Source of the DNA: Rhizobium acidisoli
GTDB taxonomy: Bacteria > Pseudomonadota > Alphaproteobacteria > Rhizobiales > Rhizobiaceae
Length of the DNA: 64,000 bases
Reading direction: 5' to 3'
Assembly (NCBI RefSeq): GCF_002531755.2
Contig: NZ_CP035001.1
Location: 124,001-188,000, forward strand
Shown here: positions 16,664-23,816 of the stretch, in pieces
How positions within the stretch are numbered: the stretch's first letter is position 1
Layout of the letters: every line of letters starts with the position of its first letter
The notes under the pieces: generated by a model
Database searches by the model: none
Told to the model about the DNA's origin: nothing
Seen by the model: the letters and a program-made list of their open reading frames with translations, nothing else
Translations under genes and position numbers: made by a program

Positions 16664-18385
16664 TTACCAATGAGCGGATGCGCTGAAATAAAAGAGCCCG
16701 CCATCGACATCGTCGAGGCTGCTTGCGATAATGTCGGAATAGCCGAGGTCGGCGCTGATATTGCCGCCGACGGTGCGGATGCCGGCCGTCCAGCTGGCAA
16801 GATCGCCGCCTGATATATCGAAGCGCTTCTGCGCATAGACATGGCCGTAGTCGAAGCCGAGATAGGGGCGCAGTTCGCCGAAGGCCTTGGCAGCCCCGCC
16901 GCCGCCCTGGTTGGACTGCGTTCTCCAGACGATCTCGTTGTGGCTGAACACGCCGTTGTTGCCGAAGAGCACGCCTTCGCGCGTGCCGCGGACATTGCCG
17001 TAGCCGCCGAGGGATATCTGTTCGGCGCCGAGCAGATTATCCGGGGAATATTGACCGCTGAGCAGCGAGGTGAATTCGAATTGCCGGCCGGCGGCCTGGA
17101 AGGGCTGCGTGACGCTGACCGTGGCGTTGAATTTCGAAAACCGCGGATCGGCGTTGCCGGCACCCGGATCCCCCGGGTTGACCGCATCGAAGAGACCGAG
17201 CCCCTTGTCAAAGCTGGCATCGAACATCCAGATGCCGCCGAACATGCGGCGGGAATGGGAGATGCCGATATCGCCGACCGTATAGCTGCGGCTGCCGACC
17301 TCGATCAAATTGCCGAGCAGGAAGTTGTTGGTCTGTTTGTAGGTCAGGCCGCTGCGGACCGTGGTGATCGAATCCTTGTCGCGAGAGATAACGCGATCGA
17401 TGCCGAGGCCCGCCTGCCCCGAATTGCCGGAGGTTTCGAGCGTGCTGAAGTTTCCTTCGACCGCACTTTCATATTGGTACCAGGAGCCGTTCAGAGAGAG
17501 GGTGGAATAACCGTAGGGGACGCTGACGCTGCCGGAATAACTGTTGCCAAAGCCATTTCCGTCATTCTCCCACGAATAGTCCGGGCCGCTGTGTTCGTAG
17601 GAGAAATTCCACTGGTCATTGATGCCGAGCAGGTCATCGTAGCCGAGCGATGCCGAGCTGCGGGAAAAGCCGGTGCTCTGCTGCCCCATATTGTTGTTGC
17701 CGACAGAGACATGCCAGGGCCGGCCCGGCCGGTTCTCGATGTTGAGGATCGAGGTTCCGTCCTTCGGGCCGGGCAGCATGGCTGATTTGGCGTCGTTGGC
17801 CTGCAGCCGGTTCATCTGGTCGAGGCCCTGCTCGATATCGCGGATATTGACGACGCGGCCGATCAGACCGGGAAAGGCGGTCGCCAGCGAAGCGTTGCCG
17901 GCCACTTTCTGGCCGTTGAGATAGATGTCGGAGAGCGTGCCTTCGACGACCAGCAGGCGGAGGATCCTGGTCGTGCGGATATCCTGCTGCGGCACATAGG
18001 CCCGCGAGGTCACATAGCCATGATCGATATAGAGATGCGTGACATCCCTCAGAACCGCATTGATCTCGGCGAGGCCGACGCAGCGGTTGCCGTAAGGCGC
18101 CGTCACCTTGCCGATCTCCTGGGCCGACAGCAGGCTCGCCCCCTCGATCTCGACCCTCGTGATGTCGAAACAGGCGCCATTGCCGGGACCGCCGGGCAAA
18201 GCGCCGTTTTCGGCATCCGCGCCGCCGTCCGGTGTGGCGCGGCGCAGGGCATCCAGCCGCTGCGTCTGCGACTGCTCTTCCTGGCGGCGGTTGAAATCAT
18301 CGGCAGGCGTTTGCGCGTAGGCGGGCGCGATCGCAACTGCGAGGGCGGCGCCAGCAACCAGAAAGTATCGAATTTCTGTGGTCAT
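16664..18385 (-). CDS. ShlB/FhaC/HecB-type outer-membrane transporter (TpsB, CdiB-like)
   Basis: 573 residues, start ATG 18385 with signal peptide cleaved near AYA-QT. A Gln-rich linker leads to a POTRA region (CFDITRVEIEGASLL ... LYIDHGYVTSRAYVPQQD ... LRLLVVEGTLSDIYL). The C-terminal two thirds form the beta-barrel. The VRGF/Y-type motif is present as GNVRGTREG and the DxG-type motif as GFDYGHV, and the protein ends in an aromatic Trp, the usual outer-membrane assembly signal. It secretes its TpsA partner, here the exoprotein at 7626-15491, across the outer membrane. It follows the IalB gene by 13 bases. Full length for the family. Confidence 0.94.
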   Translation of the reverse strand: MTTEIRYFLVAGAALAVAIAPAYAQTPADDFNRRQEEQSQTQRLDALRRATPDGGADAENGALPGGPGNGACFDITRVEIEGASLLSAQEIGKVTAPYGNRCVGLAEINAVLRDVTHLYIDHGYVTSRAYVPQQDIRTTRILRLLVVEGTLSDIYLNGQKVAGNASLATAFPGLIGRVVNIRDIEQGLDQMNRLQANDAKSAMLPGPKDGTSILNIENRPGRPWHVSVGNNNMGQQSTGFSRSSASLGYDDLLGINDQWNFSYEHSGPDYSWENDGNGFGNSYSGSVSVPYGYSTLSLNGSWYQYESAVEGNFSTLETSGNSGQAGLGIDRVISRDKDSITTVRSGLTYKQTNNFLLGNLIEVGSRSYTVGDIGISHSRRMFGGIWMFDASFDKGLGLFDAVNPGDPGAGNADPRFSKFNATVSVTQPFQAAGRQFEFTSLLSGQYSPDNLLGAEQISLGGYGNVRGTREGVLFGNNGVFSHNEIVWRTQSNQGGGGAAKAFGELRPYLGFDYGHVYAQKRFDISGGDLASWTAGIRTVGGNISADLGYSDIIASSLDDVDGGLFYFSASAHW

Positions 18386-18398
18386 GGATGAAATTCGG

Positions 18399-18986
18399 CT
18401 ACTTCGCGGCAACGGACTGAAGCTCGTCAAGGGCCGGCTTCAGCCCTTTCAGCGAGAAGCGGATATTGACGTCCTGGCCGTTCATCAGCCGTACCAGCCC
18501 TTCGGCGGCGGCGCCCTTCTTCAGCGCTGCGGTCATTTTCGTGTCCAGCGCCAGCTGCGCCCAGCATCCGGTCTGGTTGCAGTTGCGGTAATCGAGCTTG
18601 GCGACCGGCTTGCCGTCAGCCGTGATCGACAGGCCCGAGGGCAGGAAAACGTTGAGCGGCAGAAGCGCGGTCAGCATCAGTCGCGGCTTGCCCTTGTCGG
18701 AAGGCGTAGCCGGCGGCGCCGATATCGCCAGCGTCAGGATATTGACGGGCTTGCCGTCCTTGGCGACTTGCGCGACCTGTGCGACTTCGCAGGCCTCAGC
18801 GCCTGCCGAACCGGTGCAGCGATAATACCAGTCGTCGAATTTCTGCGATTTTATCGCCGGCGCCTGTTCCGGTTCTTGAAGGCCAGGAGACTGCGAAAAG
18901 GATGGGCTCGCACAGGCGATCGATATCACGATGGGGGCGATAATCCGGAGGCCCCGTTTCATGCCGCTTTTCAAAAATGTCTTCAT
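18399..18986 (-). CDS. Invasion-associated locus B (IalB) family protein
   Basis: 195 residues with a signal peptide (cleavage near SFS-QS). IalB-family features follow: KSQKFDDWYYRC near the start of the mature part, paired cysteines (RCTGSAGAEACEVAQ and NCNQTGCWAQ), a central LPLNVFLPSGLSITADGKP and a C-terminal NIRFSLKGLKPALDEL. IalB proteins are periplasmic or surface proteins common in Rhizobiales, with an ill-defined envelope role. It appears to be the first gene of the two-partner secretion operon, 13 bases before tpsB. Finding it there is unusual. It might act as a periplasmic helper for the exoprotein, which is inference. Confidence 0.88.
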   Translation of the reverse strand: MKTFLKSGMKRGLRIIAPIVISIACASPSFSQSPGLQEPEQAPAIKSQKFDDWYYRCTGSAGAEACEVAQVAQVAKDGKPVNILTLAISAPPATPSDKGKPRLMLTALLPLNVFLPSGLSITADGKPVAKLDYRNCNQTGCWAQLALDTKMTAALKKGAAAEGLVRLMNGQDVNIRFSLKGLKPALDELQSVAAK

Positions 18987-19640
18987 TTAAAATGCAACTT
19001 CAGGAAGATTTTATTTTCGTGAAAAGTCATATCGCTACAATCCACACTTCAGTCAACCCTAACGTGTCAGCACGGTAAAGTTTGCGTTAGGTATTTACTT
19101 CGCGTTCTGGGAGATTGCGTCCCGTTTGCCCGAGTCCCCAGTCGCAGCGAAATCGCCAACAGATTCCGAAATTCGAATGAAACCGATTGGCGAGACACAT
19201 GAGACGACGCGCAACTTACGCGAAGCTGGCCATCTGCTCGTTTGCATTGAAAATCAGGCGTATAGACGGATAGGATGAATAATTCGGCGCCATCGGGCAT
19301 TCAGAAAAGTTTGCGAAAGATGAGCTGCACTCATTTTGAAGAAGAGACGTTTCAAGCCGCCTGCATCATTCACGATACCGCTCACAAATACGGAGATGTA
19401 TTCAGAAATTTCTTACGCCCGGGGGTTGCTGCTGTTGTTTATCTGGGAAAGAAGGGAACAACCGCCTGGCGAAACCGCAACTGCTAACGCAGCCCGGGAC
19501 GGAATTTGCGGCCCGCCTTAGGGAAAACCTGGTCAACACCCGAATCGACGGCGATCTCCCGTCTCTCCCCGCGCCGTCATCGCCCCGTCATTTTCGAGAT
19601 GACATCCGCGCCGTTCTCTGCGAAAAAGAGCGTGATGAGA
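18987..19640. promoter_or_regulatory. AT-richer intergenic region holding the CDI-operon promoter and a dyad
   Basis: No convincing gene lies here; a 70-codon plus-strand frame at 19275-19487 has no family likeness and no ribosome site. A spaced inverted repeat, CCTAACG (19058-19064) and CGTTAGG (19085-19091) with 20 bases between, stands 72-105 bases upstream of the IalB start codon and may be a regulator site. I could not fix -35 and -10 boxes with confidence. Confidence 0.4.
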
Positions 19641-19716
19641 GACAGGGGCGCCCGTCGATAGACGGGCTGAGAAGCACCCTTCGAACCTGAACCGGATAAT
19701 GCCGGCGGAGGGAGTC
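19641..19716 (+). promoter_or_regulatory. TPP riboswitch (THI element)
   Basis: The conserved THI-box parts occur in order: GGGGCGCCC, GGGCTGAGAAG, ACCCTTCGAACCTGA, ACCGGATAATGCCGGCG and AGGGA. These are the ligand-binding loops CTGAGA and ACCTGA and the pyrophosphate-helix sequence. The element stands about 60 bases before thiM, as expected for thiamine pyrophosphate control of a salvage operon. Confidence 0.95.
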
Positions 19717-19720
19717 GCTC

Positions 19721-19778
19721 GGGGTCGCGGCTCACCGCACCAATGACCCCGTGCCCGCCCCCGCCTGAAAGGGGCCAC
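19721..19778 (+). promoter_or_regulatory. Probable riboswitch expression platform hiding the thiM ribosome site
   Basis: GGGGTC (19721-19726) can pair with GACCCC (19745-19750). The run CCCC within 19758-19762 can pair with GGGG (19771-19774), which is the thiM Shine-Dalgarno sequence (GAAAGGGGCC before ATG 19779). No terminator with a T run is present, so control of translation start is more likely than attenuation of transcription. Confidence 0.6.
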
Positions 19779-20582
19779 ATGCAGACCAGGACCACACCAG
19801 GAGCCATGCTGACGGCGATGCGCGAGAAGCCGCCGCTCGTTCAGTGCATCACCAACTACGTCGCCATGAATGTCGCCGCCAATGTACTCTTGGCCGCGGG
19901 CGCCTCGCCGGCCATGGTGCATGCTGCTGAAGAAGCCGGCGAATTCGCCGGCATCGCAAATGCGCTGACCGTCAATATCGGCACGCTGTCGCCGCAATGG
20001 ATCGACGGCATGCAGGCGGCGGCGAAGGCGGCGAACTCGGCCGGCAAACCCTGGGTGCTCGATCCGGTCGCCCACTATGCGACGGGCTTTCGCCGCCAAG
20101 CGGTCGCCGATCTGCTGGCGCTGAAGCCCACGATCATCCGCGGCAACGCCTCCGAGATCATCGCGCTTGCCGGCGGGGAGAGCCGCGGCCAGGGCGTCGA
20201 CAGCCGCGATCCGGTCGAGCAGGCGGAAGGAACGGCGCGATGGCTGGCTGAGCGGCAGCAGGCGGTCGTTGCCGTCACCGGCGCGGTCGATTTCGTCACC
20301 GATGGCGAGCAGGCGGTGCGCATCACAGGCGGATCGGCCTTGATGCCGCAGGTCACGGCGCTCGGCTGCTCGCTGACCTGCCTGGTCGGCGCCTTTGCCG
20401 CCTCCGTGCCCGAGGATATCTTCGGCGCGACGGTCGCCGCCCTTGCAACCTTCGCTATCGCCGGCGAGGATGCCGCCCTCGGCGCAGCCGGTCCCGGCTC
20501 CTTCGCTTGGCGCTTCCTCGACGCGCTGAACGCGCTCGACGCTGAAACGCTCGACGCCAGGGCAAGGATATCGGCAGTATGA
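19779..20582 (+). CDS. thiM: Hydroxyethylthiazole kinase ThiM
   Basis: 267 residues. It phosphorylates 4-methyl-5-(2-hydroxyethyl)thiazole, salvaging the thiazole half of thiamine. Family motifs are VQCITNYVAMNVAANVLLA near the start, WVLDPVAHYAT in the middle, PTIIRGNASEI, and the anion-hole/catalytic region QVTALGCSLTCLVGAF, where the family Gly-Cys is kept. I chose ATG 19779 (MQTRTTPG) because a GGGG ribosome site sits directly before it; an upstream ATG at 19743 lies inside the riboswitch platform. It is first in the operon, and its stop overlaps thiE (ATGA). Confidence 0.96.
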   Translation: MQTRTTPGAMLTAMREKPPLVQCITNYVAMNVAANVLLAAGASPAMVHAAEEAGEFAGIANALTVNIGTLSPQWIDGMQAAAKAANSAGKPWVLDPVAHYATGFRRQAVADLLALKPTIIRGNASEIIALAGGESRGQGVDSRDPVEQAEGTARWLAERQQAVVAVTGAVDFVTDGEQAVRITGGSALMPQVTALGCSLTCLVGAFAASVPEDIFGATVAALATFAIAGEDAALGAAGPGSFAWRFLDALNALDAETLDARARISAV

Positions 20583-21214
20583 AGGCTTTCGACCTCTCGC
20601 TCTATCTCGTCCTCGATCCCGATCTCTGCGCCGGGATCGGCATGGTCGAAACGGCGCGCCGTGCCGTAGCCGGCGGCGCGACGATGGTGCAACTGCGCGA
20701 CAAACATGCCGGCACGGCCGGCATGATCGAGACCGGACGCGCCTTGAAACAGGCGCTTGATGGCACCGGCGCCCTGCTCATCGTCAACGACGATGTCGAG
20801 GCGGCGATCGCCATCGGTGCCGACGGGTTGCATATCGGCCAGGAGGATATGGATGCGGCGACAGCGCGGGCGATGATCGGCTCCGACATGATCCTCGGCC
20901 TGTCAGTCGAAACCGCGGCGCTTGCCGCTGGCGTCGATCCCAGCCTCGTCGATTATACCGGCATCGGGCCGGTGTTTGCGACGCCGACCAAGGCCGACCA
21001 CAAGCAGCCGATCGGCTTTCACGGCCTGGCAAGGCTGGTGGCGGTTTCGCCGGTGCCCTCGGTTGCGATCGGCGGGCTCAAGGCGGAGCATGTGGCCGAA
21101 GTCTTTGCCGCAGGAGCAAGAGGGCTTGCCGTCGTCTCCGCCATTTGCGGCGCGCCGGATCCGGAAGCCGCCACACGCCGCATCGCCGCAGAAATTCGAA
21201 AGGCCCGCGCATGA
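20579..21214 (+). CDS. thiE: Thiamine phosphate synthase ThiE
   Basis: 211 residues, TIM-barrel. It joins HMP-pyrophosphate and thiazole phosphate to thiamine phosphate. Visible motifs are MVQLRDKHAG (substrate phosphate and Mg sites), LLIVNDDVEAAIAIGADGLHIGQEDMD, DYTGIGPVFATPTKADH and the C-terminal phosphate loop VAIGGLKAEHVAEVFAAGARGLAVVSAI. Length is normal. It overlaps thiM at its start and thiD at its end by ATGA junctions, so the three are translationally coupled and share TPP riboswitch control. Confidence 0.96.
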   Translation: MKAFDLSLYLVLDPDLCAGIGMVETARRAVAGGATMVQLRDKHAGTAGMIETGRALKQALDGTGALLIVNDDVEAAIAIGADGLHIGQEDMDAATARAMIGSDMILGLSVETAALAAGVDPSLVDYTGIGPVFATPTKADHKQPIGFHGLARLVAVSPVPSVAIGGLKAEHVAEVFAAGARGLAVVSAICGAPDPEAATRRIAAEIRKARA

Positions 21215-22032
21215 TCCGCAACGTCCTCTCCATCGCCGGCTCCGATCCCTCGGGCGGCGCCGGCATCCAGGCCGACCTCAAGACCTTTTCCGCCCGCGGC
21301 GTCTACGGCATGGCGGTGCTGACGGCGCTGACGGCGCAAAACACCCAAGGGGTCACCGGCGTGCATCTGGTGCCGCCTCCCTTCGTCGCCGATCAAATCA
21401 AGGCCGTCTTTGCCGATGTGCGCGTCGATGCGGTCAAGATCGGCATGATCGCCAATGCCGGCATCGCCGAGGCCGTCGCCGCCGCACTGGACGCAGCTCT
21501 GGCAGAGGGGCGCGGCATTCCCATCGTCATCGATCCGGTGATGATCGCCAAGGGCGGAGCCGCCCTGCTTGCGCCCGAAGCCGTTGACGTGCTGACCCGC
21601 CGGATGCTGCCGCTCGCGACACTGCTGACCCCGAACCTGCCTGAGGCCGCCGCCCTGCTGCACCAGCCGGTCGCGACAAACCGGGCTGAGATGGCGGCGC
21701 AGGCCGAAAGCCTGCGGGCGCTCGGCCCGGCCGCGGTGCTGGTCAAGGGCGGCCATCTCGACAGCGACGACAGCCCCGACGTGCTCGCCACAGCCGACGG
21801 CCTGCACTGGTTCGAAGCCCGGCGGGTGCCGACCAAGAACACCCATGGCACCGGCTGCACGCTGTCGAGCGCGTTGGCGGCCGAGCTTGCCAAGGGCGCC
21901 TCGGTGCCGGAGGCGGTCGCCATCGCCAAGGATTACCTCGCCGGCGCGGTCGCCGCTGCCGGAAGCCTCACCGTCGGCTCCGGCCACGGGCCGGTGCAGC
22001 ACTTTCATGCGCTTTGGAAAGTCACGGGATAA
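21211..22032 (+). CDS. thiD: Hydroxymethylpyrimidine/phosphomethylpyrimidine kinase ThiD
   Basis: 273 residues, ribokinase-like. It phosphorylates HMP and HMP-P to give the pyrimidine substrate of ThiE. Motifs are IAGSDPSGGAGIQADLKTF, VTALTAQNTQGV, DPVMIAKGG, LTPNLPEAAALL and the C-terminal KNTHGTGCTLSSALAAELA with the catalytic Asp position replaced in the usual GTGCTLS context. The start ATG overlaps the thiE stop; an upstream in-frame ATG at 21145 lies inside thiE and is rejected. Last gene of the operon. With thiM and thiE it forms a salvage set, and no de novo thiC or thiG genes are near. Confidence 0.96.
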   Translation: MIRNVLSIAGSDPSGGAGIQADLKTFSARGVYGMAVLTALTAQNTQGVTGVHLVPPPFVADQIKAVFADVRVDAVKIGMIANAGIAEAVAAALDAALAEGRGIPIVIDPVMIAKGGAALLAPEAVDVLTRRMLPLATLLTPNLPEAAALLHQPVATNRAEMAAQAESLRALGPAAVLVKGGHLDSDDSPDVLATADGLHWFEARRVPTKNTHGTGCTLSSALAAELAKGASVPEAVAIAKDYLAGAVAAAGSLTVGSGHGPVQHFHALWKVTG

Positions 22033-22064
22033 GCATCCATCATCGACGCACCCCTTCAATCGAA

Positions 22065-22091
22065 ACGGCTCGGGCTCCCCGGGCCGTTTTT
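22065..22091 (+). terminator. Rho-independent terminator of the thiMED operon
   Basis: A ten-pair stem ACGGCTCGGG / CCCGGGCCGT with one G-T wobble and a three-base loop is followed by TTTTT. It lies 33 bases after the thiD stop. Confidence 0.9.
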
Positions 22092-22210
22092 GCTTTCGGC
22101 AGCCAGCTTGCTTTTGAGTGAGAGCATCGTGGCGAGCAGCATCGCGCTATTTGAAAAACGCAGTTGACAAGCCCAGCCAGATAGCCAAGTCTATGACATT
22201 AAAAGGGGAT

Positions 22211-22232
22211 ATATTCCGCAATAACGGAATAT
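22211..22232. promoter_or_regulatory. Palindromic operator in front of the GNAT-GH3-ABC operon
   Basis: A perfect inverted repeat, ATATTCCG (22211-22218) and CGGAATAT (22225-22232) with a six-base spacer, stands just before the AGGAGG ribosome site of the GTG-started gene at 22248. A TTGACA at 22164-22169 may be the -35 box. The position suggests repression; no regulator gene is adjacent. Confidence 0.65.
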
Positions 22233-22247
22233 GAGGAGGAATGACCG

Positions 22248-22736
22248 GTGCCAGACCTGCTTGTGAGTCTATACTCCACAAAGCTTGCCGATCTGAATCG
22301 GAAAGCCGATCATGTCGGTGTCTCCATCCGCCCGGCCCTCCCCCCGGAACTGCATCTCGTCGTCGAATGGGTTCGCCAGCAGTTCAGCGAAAACTGGGCA
22401 AGCGAAGTCTCCGTCGCCTTCTCCCGCCAGCCTGTTGCCTGCCTGATCGCCGTCGACGGCGGCAAGCTTCTCGGCTTTGCCTGTTACGACACGACGGCGC
22501 GCGGCTTCTTCGGCCCGACCGGCGTCGATCCTCAGGCCCGCGGCAAGGGTATCGGGCTCGCCCTGTTTTCCGCCTGCCTTCAGACCATGAAGACGCTTGG
22601 CCATGCCTATGCCTTCATCGGCGATGCCGGCCCGGTCGATTTTTACGCGAAGACCGCAGGCGCCATCACCATCCCCGCCCCCGACAAGGGCATCTACGAA
22701 GGCATGCTGAGACGCATGGCCGACCTGACCATCTGA
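22248..22736 (+). CDS. GNAT family N-acetyltransferase
   Basis: 162 residues, GTG start at 22248 with AGGAGG eight bases upstream (an ATG at 22241 is in another frame). The acetyl-CoA loop is seen as VDPQARGKGIGLALF, preceded by a GKLLGFACYDTTARGFFGPTGV strand region and followed by AYAFIGDAGPVDFYAKTAG, typical of the fold. It is the first gene of an operon with a beta-N-acetylhexosaminidase and an oligosaccharide/peptide importer, 16 bases before the GH3 gene. Acetylation of an amino sugar or of a peptide stem from the imported compound is a reasonable guess, but the substrate cannot be read from the sequence. Confidence 0.9.
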   Translation: MPDLLVSLYSTKLADLNRKADHVGVSIRPALPPELHLVVEWVRQQFSENWASEVSVAFSRQPVACLIAVDGGKLLGFACYDTTARGFFGPTGVDPQARGKGIGLALFSACLQTMKTLGHAYAFIGDAGPVDFYAKTAGAITIPAPDKGIYEGMLRRMADLTI

Positions 22737-22752
22737 TCCCGGAGTTACAGAA

Positions 22753-23775
22753 TTGTCCTCGACCCCGCTCGCCCTTTTCGTCGGCCTTCCCAATCCGGTC
22801 CTTTCGGACGATGAATTCGCCCTGTTTCGCGAGACCAATCCGCTCGGCCTCTTCGTCGGCCGGCGCAATCAGCGTGAGCCGGAGCAGACCAAGCGGCTGA
22901 TCGAACGCTTCCGTGAAGCCGTCGGCCGCGACGATGCGCCTGTTTGCACCGACCAGGAAGGCGGCCGCGTGCAGCATCTCGATGCCGGCCCCTGGCCGCT
23001 CTTCCGCAGCTTCGGCCAGTTCGCCGAACTTGCGCGCCGGGATTTCGCGCTCGGCAAAAAAGCAGTGCGCCTTTCCTCCCAGGCCATGGGGGCGATGATG
23101 ACGGAACTCGGCCTTTCCAGCGGCTGCTCGCCCGTGCTCGACCTCGTCTTCGAGACGACGAGCGCGGTCATCGGCGCCCGCTCTTTCGGCCCCGATCCTG
23201 ATGTCATCGCCGCCCTCGGCCGCGAGGTGGTCGACGGCCTGCTCGAGACCGGCAACATGCCGGTGATGAAGCACATTCCCGGCCACGGCCGCGCGACGCT
23301 GGATTCCCACAAGGAGCGTCCGGTGGTCGACGCCAGCCGCGAGACGCTCGCTGCGACCGATTTCAAGCCCTTCGTGGCGCTGAAGGATACGCCCTGGGCC
23401 ATGGTCGCCCATGTCGTCTACTCCGCCTACGACAGGGAGCTACCCGCCTCCATCTCGCCGGTCATGCACGACGTCATCCGCAACGAGATGGGTTATGACG
23501 GCGTGCTCATTTCCGACTGCATCTTCATGGAATCGCTCTCCGGCACCCTGCCGGAACGCGTCCGGCAGGTGCTCGACGCCGGCTTCGACATCGCCCTCCA
23601 CAGCCATGGCGACGTCAGGGAAAGCGAAGCCGCCGCCAAGGCCGCCCGACCGCTGACGAACGCCGCTCTCAAGCGGATCGCGGCCGGCACGGCCCGCCTC
23701 GGCAATCTCAAGGTCGACATCCGCGCCGCCCATGCTGAAGTCGAAGACATGTTTGCAAGCGTGCTGGTCTCCTGA
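22753..23775 (+). CDS. GH3 family beta-N-acetylhexosaminidase (NagZ-like)
   Basis: 340 residues with a TTG start behind GGAGTTACAGAA. It belongs to glycoside hydrolase family 3. The NagZ-type features are TDQEGGRVQHL, MKHIPGHGRATLDSH with the His of the catalytic dyad, and ISDCIFMESL carrying the Asp nucleophile (family ISDDL.M form). There is no signal peptide, so it acts in the cytoplasm and would release N-acetylhexosamine units from imported chito-oligosaccharides or muropeptide fragments. The gene lies between the GNAT gene and the binding-protein gene of the ABC system, pointing to one catabolic or recycling pathway. It is not certain that it is the cell-wall recycling NagZ, since the start LALFVGLPNPVLSDDE and the ISDCIFM site deviate. 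Confidence 0.9.
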   Translation: MSSTPLALFVGLPNPVLSDDEFALFRETNPLGLFVGRRNQREPEQTKRLIERFREAVGRDDAPVCTDQEGGRVQHLDAGPWPLFRSFGQFAELARRDFALGKKAVRLSSQAMGAMMTELGLSSGCSPVLDLVFETTSAVIGARSFGPDPDVIAALGREVVDGLLETGNMPVMKHIPGHGRATLDSHKERPVVDASRETLAATDFKPFVALKDTPWAMVAHVVYSAYDRELPASISPVMHDVIRNEMGYDGVLISDCIFMESLSGTLPERVRQVLDAGFDIALHSHGDVRESEAAAKAARPLTNAALKRIAAGTARLGNLKVDIRAAHAEVEDMFASVLVS

Positions 23776-23816
23776 CCGGCGCGTCATCTCTCACCACATA
23801 AAAAGGGGAATAGAGC

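Noticed and set aside
19275..19487. 70-codon plus-strand frame between the IalB gene and the TPP riboswitch
   Set aside because: No ribosome site, no recognisable family, and it lies in an AT-richer regulatory gap.
22241..22900. ATG-started 219-codon frame at the head of the GNAT operon
   Set aside because: It is in another frame; the GTG at 22248 with AGGAGG gives a clear acetyltransferase.
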